64,000 nt of DNA from Diplosphaera chodatii (GCA_032358165.1 JAALGY010000032.1:3720001-3784000); one strand, 5' to 3'; numbered from the stretch's first letter, positions 13,439-24,661 are shown. Notes: generated by a model from the letters alone, not told the origin. Numbers and translations: made by a program.

Positions 13439-15412
13439 TTACAGGGACATGTACTGAAGTACTGCCCAGCATTGCACCTGTGCATTCAGCGCCTGGTACT
13501 CTTTGATCTTCTCCTCGAGGATGTCCTCGACCGGCCCTGAGGGAGTGAGCATGCAATGTTAGTGCAGGACCGCAGCAACTGCCACCTGTGCTGTACGTGC
13601 CTCATCACCATGAAATATAGGAAAGACTGCAAGCGCTGGAATGACGATGCTGTGCTGCCATGCATGATCATAAAGTCCCGAAAGCGTCCTGAAGGCGGGA
13701 AGATGCTCACCCATGAGACGCTCAAAGGCGTCCCGCCCCAGTGACAGGAGGTTGACCTTGGACGACGCAGCCACGACGTCCGCAGCCCGCGGGCCATGCG
13801 TCACCAGAGCCACCTCCCCGAAGAAGGCGCCGGTGCCCAGCGTGGCCACCACCCTCTTGCTGCCCTGCACGTAGGCTGCGAGGAACTGCAGGGGTTGTCC
13901 ATGGCTGCCGGTGCAGCAGCGCATGCTCAGGCGCGACCTGGCTGTGCTGGCAGCACCTGCGTGGCGTGCAGTATGCAGTAGTGCTCGTCTGCCGCACCTG
14001 GGTCGTCCTGAGGCACATCACAGTGCCAGACTCGATCAGGTAGAACTTGGCTTCGCTGCCAAGGGGCGCCCCCTCCTTGAGTATGTACTCGCCCTCTGCA
14101 AAGACCTCTGGCTCGAGGCAGTCCTGTGTGATCAGAGCAGCACCTGAACACGTTGTATCATGTCTCAGCAACAGCTGTGGATTGCATCGTCCTCAGGCCG
14201 CAGCAGCCAGCAGCATCTCACTGCGATGGCCGCCCGCTGCTCCGCCAGCAGGCCGCTGAAAATCGGCATAGCAGCCAGCGCGCCCTCGAAGCGCGCCCGC
14301 CTCGCCGCCGTGGACGCCACCACCACGCTGCGGAACGTCTCGCGGTCCACGCCCCACAGCGTGCCGGGCGTCACCGCCTGCAGGCATGTACAAGCACTGC
14401 ATGCAGCATGTGAATCTGTGTGCACCTTTGACAATTCGGCGGCATGCTGCTCTGTTTGATCAATGGCGGTGTGTGGCGAGGTTGTCAGGTGCAGCCATGT
14501 GAAGGCGACCAGAGCGTGCACAAGGCTCCGTCTTCAGCTGCTATGGTCACTCCCGCAACCAACCTGGACAGTTGCAGCGCGCGGGCAGTTGTACATGAGG
14601 GCCAGCTCGCCAAAGGAGCCCGAGCCCTCGTACTTGAACACCTGCCGCTCGCCCTTGATGGCCACGAAGTCCCCGGCTTCGATGACGTAGAAGTTGTCGC
14701 CCTCCTCGCCCTCCCTGGTACCAGGACGCGGACGAAAGCACCTCAAGACGTGCTGGACGTGGGGTTGGCGGCAAGGCATATGACGACAGCAGGCCTGTGT
14801 CGGCAGTGTCGGCTCATCAGCTGACCTGATGACGACCTCGTCTGCGGCAACAGGCTTCTCAAACATGGCATCCACGATGCCATGCTCCTGTTCTTCCTCC
14901 AGCCCTGTGGCATACAAAGTGAGGTGCTGCAGCGTCACCAACTGCAGCTCTGCCGCCTGATCTGTACTCTGCCTTCACAAGCAGGGCGTCACGGCTACTT
15001 GTGAACCTTGTAAATCCACTGGTGGATGCTGTTGCACCTCCAAGCAGGAAGGAGCGCTTGATGACGGCACGTATGCGCGCTCTTGCGGCGTCGCTCTTCT
15101 CCACCATCTTGGGCGTGTGCGCCAATGCAAGCGACAGCGGCGCCACCTCAGCACTCACCTGATCCAACCAGCCTCCATTTTCAGGGAGCCAGTCGTGTTT
15201 CGCTGGCTGAGTCGCTCGTGCACTTCGTGTGTAACACTCACCGATCCGCGTCTGCCTGCACGCATGCGAGGCGCAGGTGGCGTTGCAGGTGCCGCCGGAA
15301 GCTCAGAAAACGTGTCTTCTGCATGCTTGTCTGCGCTCTGGGGGGCTTTGACTGCCATTTGATGGACAGGCACAGTGCTGATGGCTCGGTCTGCAAAGCA
15401 GCGCCTGAACAT
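13439..15412 (-). CDS. cAMP-dependent protein kinase regulatory subunit
   Basis: Two tandem cyclic-nucleotide-binding domains with an N-terminal inhibitor site. Exon 1 (ending 15242) encodes a short Ala/Pro-rich leader and RAGRRGS. After an 83-bp intron (15159-15241) the next exon opens [14 protein letters not shown], so the mRNA reads RRGSVSAEV, the canonical RRxS-type PKA inhibitor/autophosphorylation motif. CNB-A has [18 protein letters not shown] and the phosphate-binding cassette [20 protein letters not shown] has [14 protein letters not shown] and [18 protein letters not shown]. Both cassettes keep the Glu and Arg that contact cyclic nucleotide. The C-terminus is [18 protein letters not shown], stop at 13439-13441. 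No N-terminal docking/dimerisation domain is visible, so an upstream exon may be missing; an internal ATG near 15358 is an alternative start. It lies head-to-head with the HDAC gene. Confidence 0.87.
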
Positions 15413-15791
15413 GCTGTTTGTGCTGTTGCACCACCTCGGATCATCCTTGGCCGGACAGCAGGATCAGGTGGAACTGAAAGTCGGAGACGGGTTGCCGATG
15501 GGGTTGACTTTACAGGCCAGCTGCTGGCTGACAGTAACATCGTCTCGGTGCTGTGGCGCGCCAAATGACATAAATCTAGCTTCGGTGCAGCCGGCCGGCC
15601 TGATTAACCGCACAGCGCCCTGCACGTACTGATGGCATTGGCCATCAGATCTGCTGACATCATAATCCATTGCAGTTGCAGATGACCACGCAGGACAGCT
15701 GTTGATTGAGTGCATTGACCTTGCATCAGCCAGCATGAGGCAGCCTCAGTAGCATTATTTTGCTTTTGATGGTGTCGGAGCTGCAATATCT
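15413..15791. promoter_or_regulatory. Putative bidirectional promoter, PKA-R / HDAC11-like
   Basis: About 380 bases separate the divergent starts of the PKA regulatory subunit (-) and the class IV deacetylase (+). No specific motif is claimed; promoter function follows from position only. Confidence 0.4.
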
Positions 15792-18488
15792 ATGCAACAA
15801 CGACTTCAAATTATGCCTAGCAGTATGCCACCCGTCAGCGATGCGTTCAAAGCCGCCTACGCAGATGTTGGCGCATGGCGGCGTGCAGACCAGCTGCCCA
15901 TTGTCTACCATCCCAGCTACAACATCGGGTGGGCAAGCTTGGCATGGTACCCTGCACTTGGCGACATGCGCAGGAGTTGCCGCATGCATGTGGATGCTCG
16001 AACACATGGCACGTGTGCTGTGTCAGGTTCTGGGGTCTGGAGCGGGTGCATCCGTTTGATAGCCAGAAGTTCAGGCGCATTGTAGACCTCCTGCAAGCAG
16101 AAGGCCTCGTGCAGCCCAAACAGGTGCACCGAGCCCGCAGCCTTGCTTTTGATATGCTGCACTGCGTGTTTGCGCTTGTCCTCGCGCCCGTACACAGTGC
16201 ACAGCAGCCCAGGTAACAAGTGCAGCTTGCCTCCTGGATGGACCTGTGATCCAATCGTTGGCAGACAGCGCTTCACATGATGGCTGGGCACCTGCAAACG
16301 CACTGGTGCTGTGTTGCAAGCAGCTGGTGACGCCGGTGGAGGCGAGCAACGAGGTGCTGCTGGACGTGCACACCCCGGAGTACCTGGACCAGCTGCACAG
16401 CAGCTCCCGCAAGGCAGGCCCCGCTCCACGCACAGCCAAGGCAGCCACGCCCACACCGCTGCGCTGTTGCTGTGCTTCTCTGTGCTGTTCTTCTCTGTGC
16501 TGTTCTCCTCTGCGCTATTCTCCGCGCAACCCCGTCCACCTTGCAGCCTGCTGTGCTGCTCCTGGCGCAGGTGGCAGCGGTCGCAGAGCTGCCGCCGCTG
16601 GCGCTGCTGCCGAACTGGCTCGTGCAGAACAGGGTACGGCAGTGTTGCAACTGCGGGGAAGGTCTTCCTTCGCACAGCTCAACCCTCCTGCTGCACAGCT
16701 GTCCTCGTATCTGGGGTGGTTTGCCGACGTCTGGGCGCTGACACCGCCAGCCTGCTGCGTGCAGGTCTGCAGACCCTTCCGGCATCATGTCAGCGGCACC
16801 ATGCTGGTGCGCCGTCTCATACGATGCACAGGTTCTCGAGCTGCTTTCATGTGCCTGGATCCACATCAATATGTGGGGTTGGCGCCCAGCTCAGCTCCAA
16901 GTTGTGGTGGTCCAGGCAGCGGCGTTGGCGCTGGAGCATGGCTGGGCGATCAACCTGGGCGGCGGCATGCACCATGCACGCTTTGACCATGGCGAGGGCT
17001 GGTGCGCATTTGAATATTTGAATACTGCTGGACCGACTGGATCTGCGTCTTTGGGGTTGCGTACGGATCCTTGGCAGGTCCGGCCTCCCCACAACTCAAC
17101 GCTGGAGAGCATTGGCAATGACTCTCGGACTGTTTGCGCTGCAGGTGTGCATACAGCGACTTGGTGCTCGCATTACGGCGGCTGCGGCGGGCATCTGGTG
17201 GTCAAGTCAGAAAGTGTATGATCATCGACCTGGATGTGCATCAGGTTGGACCATCGGGCTGGTGATGCCCTCTGCATCACGGCAGATAATCACACACACA
17301 CTACAAGCATCGGGACTGAGTGCCTTCGTTGCTGTGTCCCACGAAGAGATTGACCAATCGTGCTGCTGGTGGCGCAGGGGAATGGGCATGAACGTGACAA
17401 GCTGCAGTTTGATGACCGTAACCTGTACATTCTGGATATTTACGGCCGGGTGCGTCGACAGCACCCCGGCCTTATCATAAGGCAGACAGGCTCGCTGCCT
17501 TGCGCAGCTTCACACCACGATTGGCGTCATGCAGTTCTTTTGAACCGTTTCACTGATGCAGGATCTGTGGCCTGGTGACACAGCGGCCAAGCAGGCCATT
17601 GACATTGACGTCGGCATCCCCTGCGGTACGTCCCATGAGGCACGTCCTCAAAGTTCGTTCACCCTGCAGTGCCATGTTTTGCACATGTGTAGCTGGCTGG
17701 TGTCAGCAACACCGTGCAGATGATGGCTGCATCTGCGGTGGATGGAGGAGCCATGCATGGCCCCATCCTCGTCAAGCATCCAGCTGCTGACCCAAGCTTG
17801 ACCTGCCGTTGAACGTCTGGTCGCAGGGATTGGCGATGCCGAGTACCTCCAGCACACGCAAGCAGCGCTGCAGCGTGCGTTCCAGGAGTTCGAGCCAGAC
17901 GTAGTGCTGTACAATGCAGGCGAGCGTCGACATGCTTCACACCTGAGAAGCAATGCCACTCGACAGGACTGTATGTTTGCGCAGCAGTGCAACAAGCTTC
18001 AGCGACTCTGTCCACAGTGCAGTCTGTCACATGCCTGGACAGCGCTGCATTTGCTCATGCTGGTCCAGACCAACTGTGCAGGAACTGACATCCTTGCGGG
18101 TGACCCGCTTGGCCGTATGCAAGTCACAGCAGAGGGCGTTGAGCAGAGGGACCAGCTCGTGTGGCAGGCCGCTGCCCAGGCAAGCTGCTCTTCACGGTCT
18201 GCTGAACCGCATGAGTAATGTGATCTCGAGGGAATGATGGTCCTCATCAGTCCCCTTGCTTTGCTCGATGCTGCTGACGGCTGCATAATTCGTGCATTGA
18301 GCTGCTTCTATTGCACACTGCAGGCTGGCGTCCCCATTTGTATGGTACTGAGCGGAGGCTATGCCCGTGACAACTACAGGGTAGTGGGAGGATCGTTGGC
18401 AGAACTGTTGCACACGTTCAGATTGATAGGGTCGGATTGCACACCAAATGCGCTCCAGCCGCTGGCGCAGTCTGGCAAGGATGATTGA
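15792..18488 (+). CDS. Class IV histone deacetylase (HDAC11-like)
   Basis: Zn-dependent lysine deacetylase/deacylase of the HDAC11 / plant HDA2 class. Exons encode DQLPIVYHPSYNIG, FWGLERVHPFDSQKF, the HTPEYLDQLHSS exon, AELPPLALLPNWLVQNR, VCRPFRHHVSGTML, AINLGGGMHHARFDHGEGW, YSDLVLALRRLRRASGG, IIDLDVHQ joined to GNGHERDK, NLYILDIYGR, AIDIDVGIPCG, EPDVVLYNAGTDILAGDPLG, CMVLSGGYARDN and VGGSLAELLHTF. Catalytic features present: tandem His in GGMHH, Zn ligands Asp and His in DLDVH, the third Zn ligand Asp in NAGTDIL...DPLGR, and the transition-state Tyr in GGYAR. The start is ATG 15792; internal ATGs (MPSS) are alternatives. The stop is at 18486-18488. Length and small compact fold match class IV rather than larger class I/II enzymes. 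Confidence 0.92.
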
Positions 18489-19061
18489 TGTGCACCATGT
18501 CACAGCCGCTTGCATGCGCATATGTGTTACCAACATGTATGAGGATGGAGGGAGCAGAGCGAGGTTATTCGCCTGAGATCATTTTAGCAAAGGGGTTGAT
18601 GCAATCTGGCCTCATGAAGCTCTGAGTTATCATCCACAAGCACAGTGCAGCTCGTTAGGGCCCTCACGGCACTGGTTCCGCAATGCAATGGCAGGCGCTT
18701 GAGCGCCCGGCAGTAGTAGATAGCCGACTGCCTGTGGCGTCATGGTTGTCAGGATCCGCGGCACCGGAGAAGGGCTACACTTTTTGCCTGAGCTGGGGCA
18801 GCAGCAACTTCCAAAGTGGTCCAATGCCCCAGAGTCACTTCCTGCTGTCAACTCCTGCACAACGGTGTGAGCTAGTCGGAGGTTGACTCGGCTGCCGTTC
18901 GTTGCACATGTACATGATACCTAGCGAGGGGGCAACGACAACTCTACCAGCATCTGTACGCATATCCACCCACCTCTGCCCGTCACGCCGTACATCCAGC
19001 TATTCATGGCCTTGCCGAGGCCTTGAAGCAATGCTGTGCAGATAAAACGCATGGCTTATGG
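18489..19061. other. Convergent intergenic region
   Basis: About 570 bases between HDAC11-like (+) and the unrecognised minus-strand gene. A 67-codon frame at 18683-18886 has no support from splice pattern or similarity. Nothing else was seen. Confidence 0.4.
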
Positions 19062-20303
19062 TCAAAACCCATGCATGATGCTGTACATTTGCAACATCAC
19101 TGGTAGACTCACTCGGCTGATGTTATGATGGCCAACATCATCAGAAGCACCCAGGCAGGTAGATTGCCACATACAAGCACTGCTCGATGAAGCAAATTGC
19201 ATACGTGAGTCAGACTTCTGCAAGTTGGCGATGCCATGGCTCCACGCTGTCAGGATATGTCTCCTCATATCTGGGATGTGAAGGTCAAGGGTCAACAGCG
19301 CATCTGCAAGCAGAACTGCATCTTCAGCGCTTGCTGGCCCTAGGCCGTTATAGCATGCGACAGAAAGCGTGAAAACATGCTGCTGCTGCAGTCTGTAAGG
19401 CTTACTGAACGGGTTTTCGATCTTGCCGGTCACGATGGCTGGATCCAGGTAGTGGTGGAAGCGCAGCTGCTCAAATTCCTTTGGCGTCAGCAAGCAAACT
19501 CTTCCCGTGCGTGGGTCGTCGCCCTTGATGACCGGCAGCCTGCAGCCAGGTGCATACACTTTGGCACCGGAGAGCAGCCCTCCACAAACGTTCAAGCCCT
19601 ACAGGCAGTCATGCACGTCGCGCAGCAGTCGAGCTGCGTGGCAGGTCAGACCAGACGTGACATGCAGTGTGTGCTCACCTCGTGCCGTTGATCTTGATTG
19701 TCTCTGGCCTCAGCCTGAAGCGAAAAGCATTAGCCAGCGCGAAGTACGAACATTCTCCCCGTCGGCTGATCGCCATGCGTGTGAGGCACCCATCACATTC
19801 AAAATACACGAGGCATCGGATTTCGCCCGAAAAATTGTCCCTGCACACAGTGGCACCGGCATGCGCTGCCAGGAACCGATGGACTGGAGTGCGCACAGCA
19901 TGCAGACTTGCAGTGTTGCCACCGAAAGTGCACGGTGTCAGTGGCGCCTCAGGCCTTACTTGAGTTCCTCATTGGACACCCCCAGCATGTTGACGTTGGC
20001 AGTCAATAAGTTACACCCCTGGTGTGCGCCCTGCACGGGCGGAGTGTCTCGGTCAGTGAGCGAATACTGCACATGTTTGCCTGTACGCTTGCAGCTTGCT
20101 CCTGGTCGGACGATGCTCTGCGGCGCAGCAAAGAACGACGCGCATGCATCTGCTGGATAGGCACCGCCACCGTGCGATGAAAGCTTGTGGCAACATGTGA
20201 AGGGGCTACCTGAGCAAAATGCACTTCTATTCGCGACGGCCAAGGCACCTGCGGCAGAGGTCAGCGTGCGGCTGGCAAATCTACCGGCAAAACGCAACGA
20301 CAT
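19062..20303 (-). CDS. Unrecognised protein, possibly mitochondrially targeted
   Basis: I do not recognise this gene. A minus-strand frame from ATG 20303 begins MSLRFAGRFASRTLTSAAGA, basic and hydroxylated like a mitochondrial presequence, and runs to about 19956. An adjoining frame holds FSGEIRCLVYFECDGCLTR and ALANAFRFRLRPETIKINGT (to about 19690). A GTGAGC donor follows, and an acceptor near 19598 opens GLNVCGGLLSGAKVYAPGC, then PRTGRVCLLTPKEFEQLRFH and DPAIVTGKIENPFS with a GTAAGC donor near 19407. Splice signals and protein-like composition support coding. The first junction, the 3' exon and the stop at 19062 are uncertain. Confidence 0.45.
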
Positions 20304-20856
20304 TCAAGGTGATGTCACTGGGCCGTTGCTGCTGGTGCACGTGTACTAGGATTGCAGGAGAGGAAACTGACGCATGGGCATCTGCGATGATGCGGCGCGA
20401 TGACACACCTTTATTTGCTGGGCGCACTGTCTACCAGCAGGATGGGTACTGGTAGGGCAGCAGACAGTACCTCAGGTTGTCAATATCTGATGTGCGATGC
20501 GCAAGTGCGGCTTGCCTTGCTTTGTATGTGCCCATCGCACGTTGCAGCCCATACCATCACGCTGACACTGATAGTGGAGTCCCGTCCCAGGGTGCCTGAA
20601 CAGCAGAGCAAGCGTAGTCCTCAATTTGATTCACATTCACTTCCTGTTTGCTTCGTTATATATCAGACCTCATTAGTGCCCGGTGTCAGACGAACATCCC
20701 GGCGCAGCGGACGTGTGCCTGCAGCAAAATCGAAGGCTTCGTTCAACTGCGATCAGTTGAGACGCAGCACACTCAGGGCGCGTCTACCCAACGCTTCGAC
20801 TCTAGGTGAGACGAACCACGATATCAAGCTATCTAAAATGTTCAGAGCAACCAAAA

Positions 20857-20884
20857 CTCTACCAGTGGAACCCCAAATATATTG
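20857..20884 (+). repeat. Left terminal inverted repeat
   Basis: Starts CTCTACCAGTGGAACCCC, then AATATATTG. It pairs with 24995-25022 read in reverse complement, with mismatches only around position 16-20 of the repeat. Confidence 0.7.
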
Positions 20885-21249
20885 CCCAATAATAATTGCT
20901 CAGTCCCCAATATATTGATTTTGTTCCAGCGCCATATTGTGTTCTCAGCCAAGCCGCAATATATTGGGCAATACCAGCCAATATTGTCACGACCGTAACA
21001 ATAAATTTGGGCAAGGGGGCTAAACAAAACCGTCAGCGGGAATGTGCAGGTAATTATATTGGTATTTCAAACTAGAGTAATGCCCTCATCAATTTTATTG
21101 CAATAATTCAGCAGTCAATGCAATATATTTGATGTCAGCGTCAATAAAGTCAGCATCAATATTTTGCACGCGATGCAATATATTGTTGTCAGCATCAATA
21201 ATCATGATGCTGCCTGAAGAGCTCCCCAATATATTGTGCTGCGACGGGC

Positions 21250-21836
21250 TTGGGTATGTTGCTGATGGGAGTTCCCAGTCGGAGGGTTTGCCTATCAGCA
21301 CTTGTCCGTTACGCTTACAAATGTGCGACCAACTGCCAACTGCCGCTACTGCGCCTCACAATCAGACAAAGTAACGCGCGTCGCAGCTGCCAAAAATGCA
21401 GCCGTGCAGGCGCTCGCTGCCCATCATGTCAGGCCGGGGCTGTGGGCTGCACTTGCCGCCATTTGCGGCGAAATCTTGCGTGTAGCACACCTCACGGGCA
21501 TCAGACCGGCCGCAAAGCGCGGTGCCATGCGCGGCAGCCTACACTGGCTACTGAATCAATTTTACCCAGTTGCAAAGCTGCATATGTCAGCGCGTATCCT
21601 GCCATCGTCGTAAAATTTCACAACTGTCGGCAGCCGCATGCATGCATAAAGCACTTGCACACAACCTATGATGGCGGTCTGCGGCTGATTCAGCTGTTGC
21701 ATTCGTTAGTGAATGATACCAACGAGTAGCACTACATCGCATGGGATCGCAAGCCGAACTGCCAGTATGGTTGCTCAACGGTGTAGTCAGATCTGCACTG
21801 AGCGATGCCTGCCAGATATTGCCCGCGATATTGCCA
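21250..21836. other. GC-richer internal segment of the TIR element
   Basis: This block is closer in base composition to the host than the AT-rich ends. Open frames of 100-159 codons exist here (for example 21302-21613 with AVQALAAHHVRPGLWAALAA), but none resembles a transposase or any known family. It may be a captured host fragment or the remnant of an older element interior. Confidence 0.35.
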
Positions 21837-21841
21837 GTATA
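21837..21841. repeat. Target-site duplication, left copy
   Basis: GTATA immediately before the LTR that starts TGTAGAGACC; matched by GTATA at 24875-24879. Confidence 0.9.
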
Positions 21842-22036
21842 TGTAGAGACCTGTGCGTCCTAACAGGCTTGCTGGATAAGCTAACATACGTTACAGGATA
21901 GATCTAGTGTAATGTATATTGTGTATTCAAGTCAAGCACCGAAACAGAGTCAAAGCTGTGACAAGATCGATGGTCAATGCAGGTGCAGAGGAATCTATGA
22001 TAACTGACTGTGGCTGTAGTCCTAGTACTCACTACA
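21842..22036 (-). repeat. 3' LTR (195 bp)
   Basis: On the plus strand it runs TGTAGAGACC to CTCACTACA, with TG/CA termini. No difference was found from the copy at 24680-24874 when read through. For the minus-strand element this is the downstream LTR. Confidence 0.92.
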
Positions 22037-22048
22037 ATCCTCCCCGCT
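22037..22048 (-). other. Putative polypurine tract
   Basis: On the minus strand GCGGGGAGGAT lies directly upstream of the 3' LTR, the position and composition of a plus-strand primer. Confidence 0.6.
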
Positions 22049-22083
22049 AACTAAAATTCTGGCGTCCTCGCCACGTGTTATCT

Positions 22084-24210
22084 CTAGAAGTGATGGGTCT
22101 TCACATATTGCTTGGCGGCGGCATTTAGATTGCTGATTGGCTCCCAAGTATTGTGGTCGGCTGAATAGTCTTTCCATTTGATGTAGTATTCTTTGCGAAA
22201 GTTGCCTTTATGCTTGATTTTTCTGGTTGCAATAACGTCTTCCACCTCAAAGAAATTTAAAGGTAAGTCAATAACAACATCAGGTGGCTTTGGAGTTAGT
22301 GGCTCATCTTTGTCGGAAAGGTCGTCGTCTGTTGAAGGTCGGTAGTAAGGCGGCTTGGCTTTAGGCTCAGGTCGGTAGGTAGGCTCAACGGTAGGTGTTG
22401 GCGGCGGTGGTTTTGGCAATTCCGGTGAAGAAATATCGTTAACGTCAGTAACAACGTGCTTGCACAGTGTGTCAAGTCGATCAAGCGATACCTTGGCGGA
22501 GGCGGAGAGATCATCCACCACAATGTGCATATTCATCTCGATGTCCTGACCATATGCTGAATGGACGAGGAAGTCGTGCTTGTCTTTGAGATCTGCATAC
22601 TGTGGTGTCCAAATAGGTGAGGCGATGTCATTGATATAAACAACAAGTAAAGGTGAAGAAGGTATGCCAGGTTGCCAAAATGGCGTCAGATTGTAATCAT
22701 TAATGAAAGGCATTCCCAAAATAAGTTCATGTGTGCTATCAGGCATATCTGCCACGAAGAACTTTCTTTGCTGGTGTTCAACACCGATTTGAGAAATAGC
22801 AAAATTGACGATGACATATTCATTGCAATTGTGCTTAGATTTATTCGCCAAAGAAAGAGTTCTCAAAGTTGCACATTGATAGCGTGGCAGTTTAAGTTTG
22901 TCAGCAATATCAGGTCGAATCAGATCTGCAGATGCGCCGGTGTCAATAATAGAAGTAAATTCTGAATTGTTCAAAGTCACCCCGATGGTCCATGGTGCCA
23001 TGGTTGGTGGGTCGTTGGAAATCGTTGCTTGTGTTGACGTGGAGTGGGTGTTGCAGTCGGTGTCGTCGCCAAAGAGTGACACTAGTGCCTCGGAAATGAC
23101 GCACTCCTCTTCTTCCTGAACTGGACCATATGTGAAAGATCGTACATTGGATTCAAAATCAATTGTGCTGGTCAACCCACTTGGCTCAAGAACGGGTGTG
23201 CTGATGTCCACTGCTGCCACGGTGATATTCGCTGGCCGCTCGGTGCTGTTATTGGAGTTGTTGGGATTACTGCTGGCAGAGCCGTCGTAGTGATGCTTGT
23301 TTCTGCGAGAAACATTGCCAGAGCCGTTAAACCGTGGAGGCATATTGTCTGTAAACTGCTGACCTTGGGGTCTGCCGAAGCGGCTGCGATATCCATTATT
23401 GATGTTGTTGACTTCCATTGGTACGGCGGTGTCATGGAATTGTAGAGACCGGTCTGGGTACGGCCTGTAAGCTGAATATTGTTGACGGTGGTAAAAAGGA
23501 CGTTCATCAAAGCTATGAGGAATATTGTGACGAGTGCGGGTGAAAATCATTTCGCTTTTAGAAGCAACTTGCATCGCGTGTGAAAGTGTCGTGCAGTTTT
23601 CCATTATCACTTCACGTGCTAGCCCATCTTTCAAGCCATGTATATACTTGTCAAGCTTCTCATCCTCTTGCATGTTACGTACCAAGGTGATGGTCTTCAG
23701 GAATTCTGAGTTGAAATCTTGGACAGATCCACGTTGCTTGATGTGGTGCAACTTGTCCCTAGCCATGGCTGGTGCTGTGATAGGCTGAAAAGTGTCAATC
23801 AAATCCTTGCAGAATGATGGCCAGGAGTCCAGGACACCAGCAGCGTGCATGTCTTGAACCCTGTGCTCATACCACACAGCGGCAGTCTCGATTAAATACG
23901 TGCTGCCAAATGCTACCCACCGCTCTGGATCAGCATTAGTAGCCTCCAAATATTTGGTCAAAGTGAAGATCCAAGAGCCCAGATGCATGGTGTCGCCGTG
24001 CCCAGGAAAAGGTCGAGGTTTGTTGGCATGCGCCATTGACTTGGTGCTCTCTCGCATAGTTGCCTGCTGCAGCTGTGCTTTAACAGTAGAAAGCTCAGTT
24101 CTCATCTCACTGAAAGATGCAGCAGCAGATGCTAAGTCCTTTTGCATTTGATCCCATTCCTCTCGTGAAGGAGTCTGACTAACACCAGTGTCCATACCGA
24201 CGCCTGCCAT
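22084..24210 (-). CDS. Gag-protease-chromodomain polyprotein of LTR retrotransposon
   Basis: Uninterrupted 708-residue ORF from ATG 24210. Residues about 10-50 are helical. About 70-240 form a Retrotrans_gag-type capsid region (for example AVWYEHRVQDMHAAGVLDSW and FNSEFLKTITLVRNM). About 240-340 is Asn/Arg/Tyr-rich without a CCHC zinc knuckle. A retropepsin-like domain has the active site IIDTGASADLI near residue 420 and a later LILGMPF. Residues about 590-645 are Pro-rich, and the last 60 form a chromodomain (FFEVEDVIATRKIKHKG, YYIKWKDYSADHNTWEP). In ordinary chromoviruses the chromodomain is the tail of integrase; here it follows Gag-protease directly. AT-rich codon use differs from host genes. 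Confidence 0.9.
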   Translation of the reverse strand: MAGVGMDTGVSQTPSREEWDQMQKDLASAAASFSEMRTELSTVKAQLQQATMRESTKSMAHANKPRPFPGHGDTMHLGSWIFTLTKYLEATNADPERWVAFGSTYLIETAAVWYEHRVQDMHAAGVLDSWPSFCKDLIDTFQPITAPAMARDKLHHIKQRGSVQDFNSEFLKTITLVRNMQEDEKLDKYIHGLKDGLAREVIMENCTTLSHAMQVASKSEMIFTRTRHNIPHSFDERPFYHRQQYSAYRPYPDRSLQFHDTAVPMEVNNINNGYRSRFGRPQGQQFTDNMPPRFNGSGNVSRRNKHHYDGSASSNPNNSNNSTERPANITVAAVDISTPVLEPSGLTSTIDFESNVRSFTYGPVQEEEECVISEALVSLFGDDTDCNTHSTSTQATISNDPPTMAPWTIGVTLNNSEFTSIIDTGASADLIRPDIADKLKLPRYQCATLRTLSLANKSKHNCNEYVIVNFAISQIGVEHQQRKFFVADMPDSTHELILGMPFINDYNLTPFWQPGIPSSPLLVVYINDIASPIWTPQYADLKDKHDFLVHSAYGQDIEMNMHIVVDDLSASAKVSLDRLDTLCKHVVTDVNDISSPELPKPPPPTPTVEPTYRPEPKAKPPYYRPSTDDDLSDKDEPLTPKPPDVVIDLPLNFFEVEDVIATRKIKHKGNFRKEYYIKWKDYSADHNTWEPISNLNAAAKQYVKTHHF

Positions 24211-24622
24211 CTTGCAAGGCTATTAAGTTGGTGTAGTGGAGCTCAAGTGCTTGTTTGTTATCTCTATAGATGGTTTTAAGTTTATTGTAGTTGGTTTTCT
24301 CAATTGAGGGTTGCTTACGAAACTTTCTACGAGTGCGGCAACTTGCTGCAGACTCCAAATATACTGTCAAGCGATCAATGATCTTGCTTGCAAGGTGCGC
24401 TTCTTTACTTATCTCAGTTTGATAGGCCTGAAGGTGTTTGTAGGCCGCTTGCTCTCGCTGAATTGCAGCTGCACGTGTCTTCTCGGTCAATGCCCTGACC
24501 AGTTCGCCAGGTTGCGGTGTTGATACACGCAACAGGTCTATGACGCTTGCTTTGATCAGCGCTTTGAACTCTATGCCAAGGTTTGCAACCAATATGCGGT
24601 TTGCAGCAGGGTGTGAAGGCAT
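24179..24622 (-). CDS. Retrotransposon ORF1, 147 residues, unknown function
   Basis: Starts at ATG 24622, 57 bases inside the 5' LTR, and ends within the start of the Gag ORF, overlapping it by 32 bases in a +1 relative frame. The product is rich in Lys, Arg, Gln and Glu with a likely alpha-helical or coiled-coil centre (QREQAAYKHLQAYQTEISKE), then a basic stretch CRTRRKFRKQ. It matches no family I recognise. It could be a separate leader protein, or join Gag by frameshifting or splicing; an incidental frame is less likely given its length and position. Confidence 0.55.
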   Translation of the reverse strand: MPSHPAANRILVANLGIEFKALIKASVIDLLRVSTPQPGELVRALTEKTRAAAIQREQAAYKHLQAYQTEISKEAHLASKIIDRLTVYLESAASCRTRRKFRKQPSIEKTNYNKLKTIYRDNKQALELHYTNLIALQDGRRRYGHWC

Positions 24623-24661
24623 ACGGCACTTTCAATGGCTGCTCAAGTCAATACGCAACTT

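Noticed and set aside
22084..24210. Possibility that the chromodomain protein is a host CBX/HP1-type gene
   Set aside because: It lies inside LTRs with target duplications and has Gag and retropepsin parts, so it belongs to the element.
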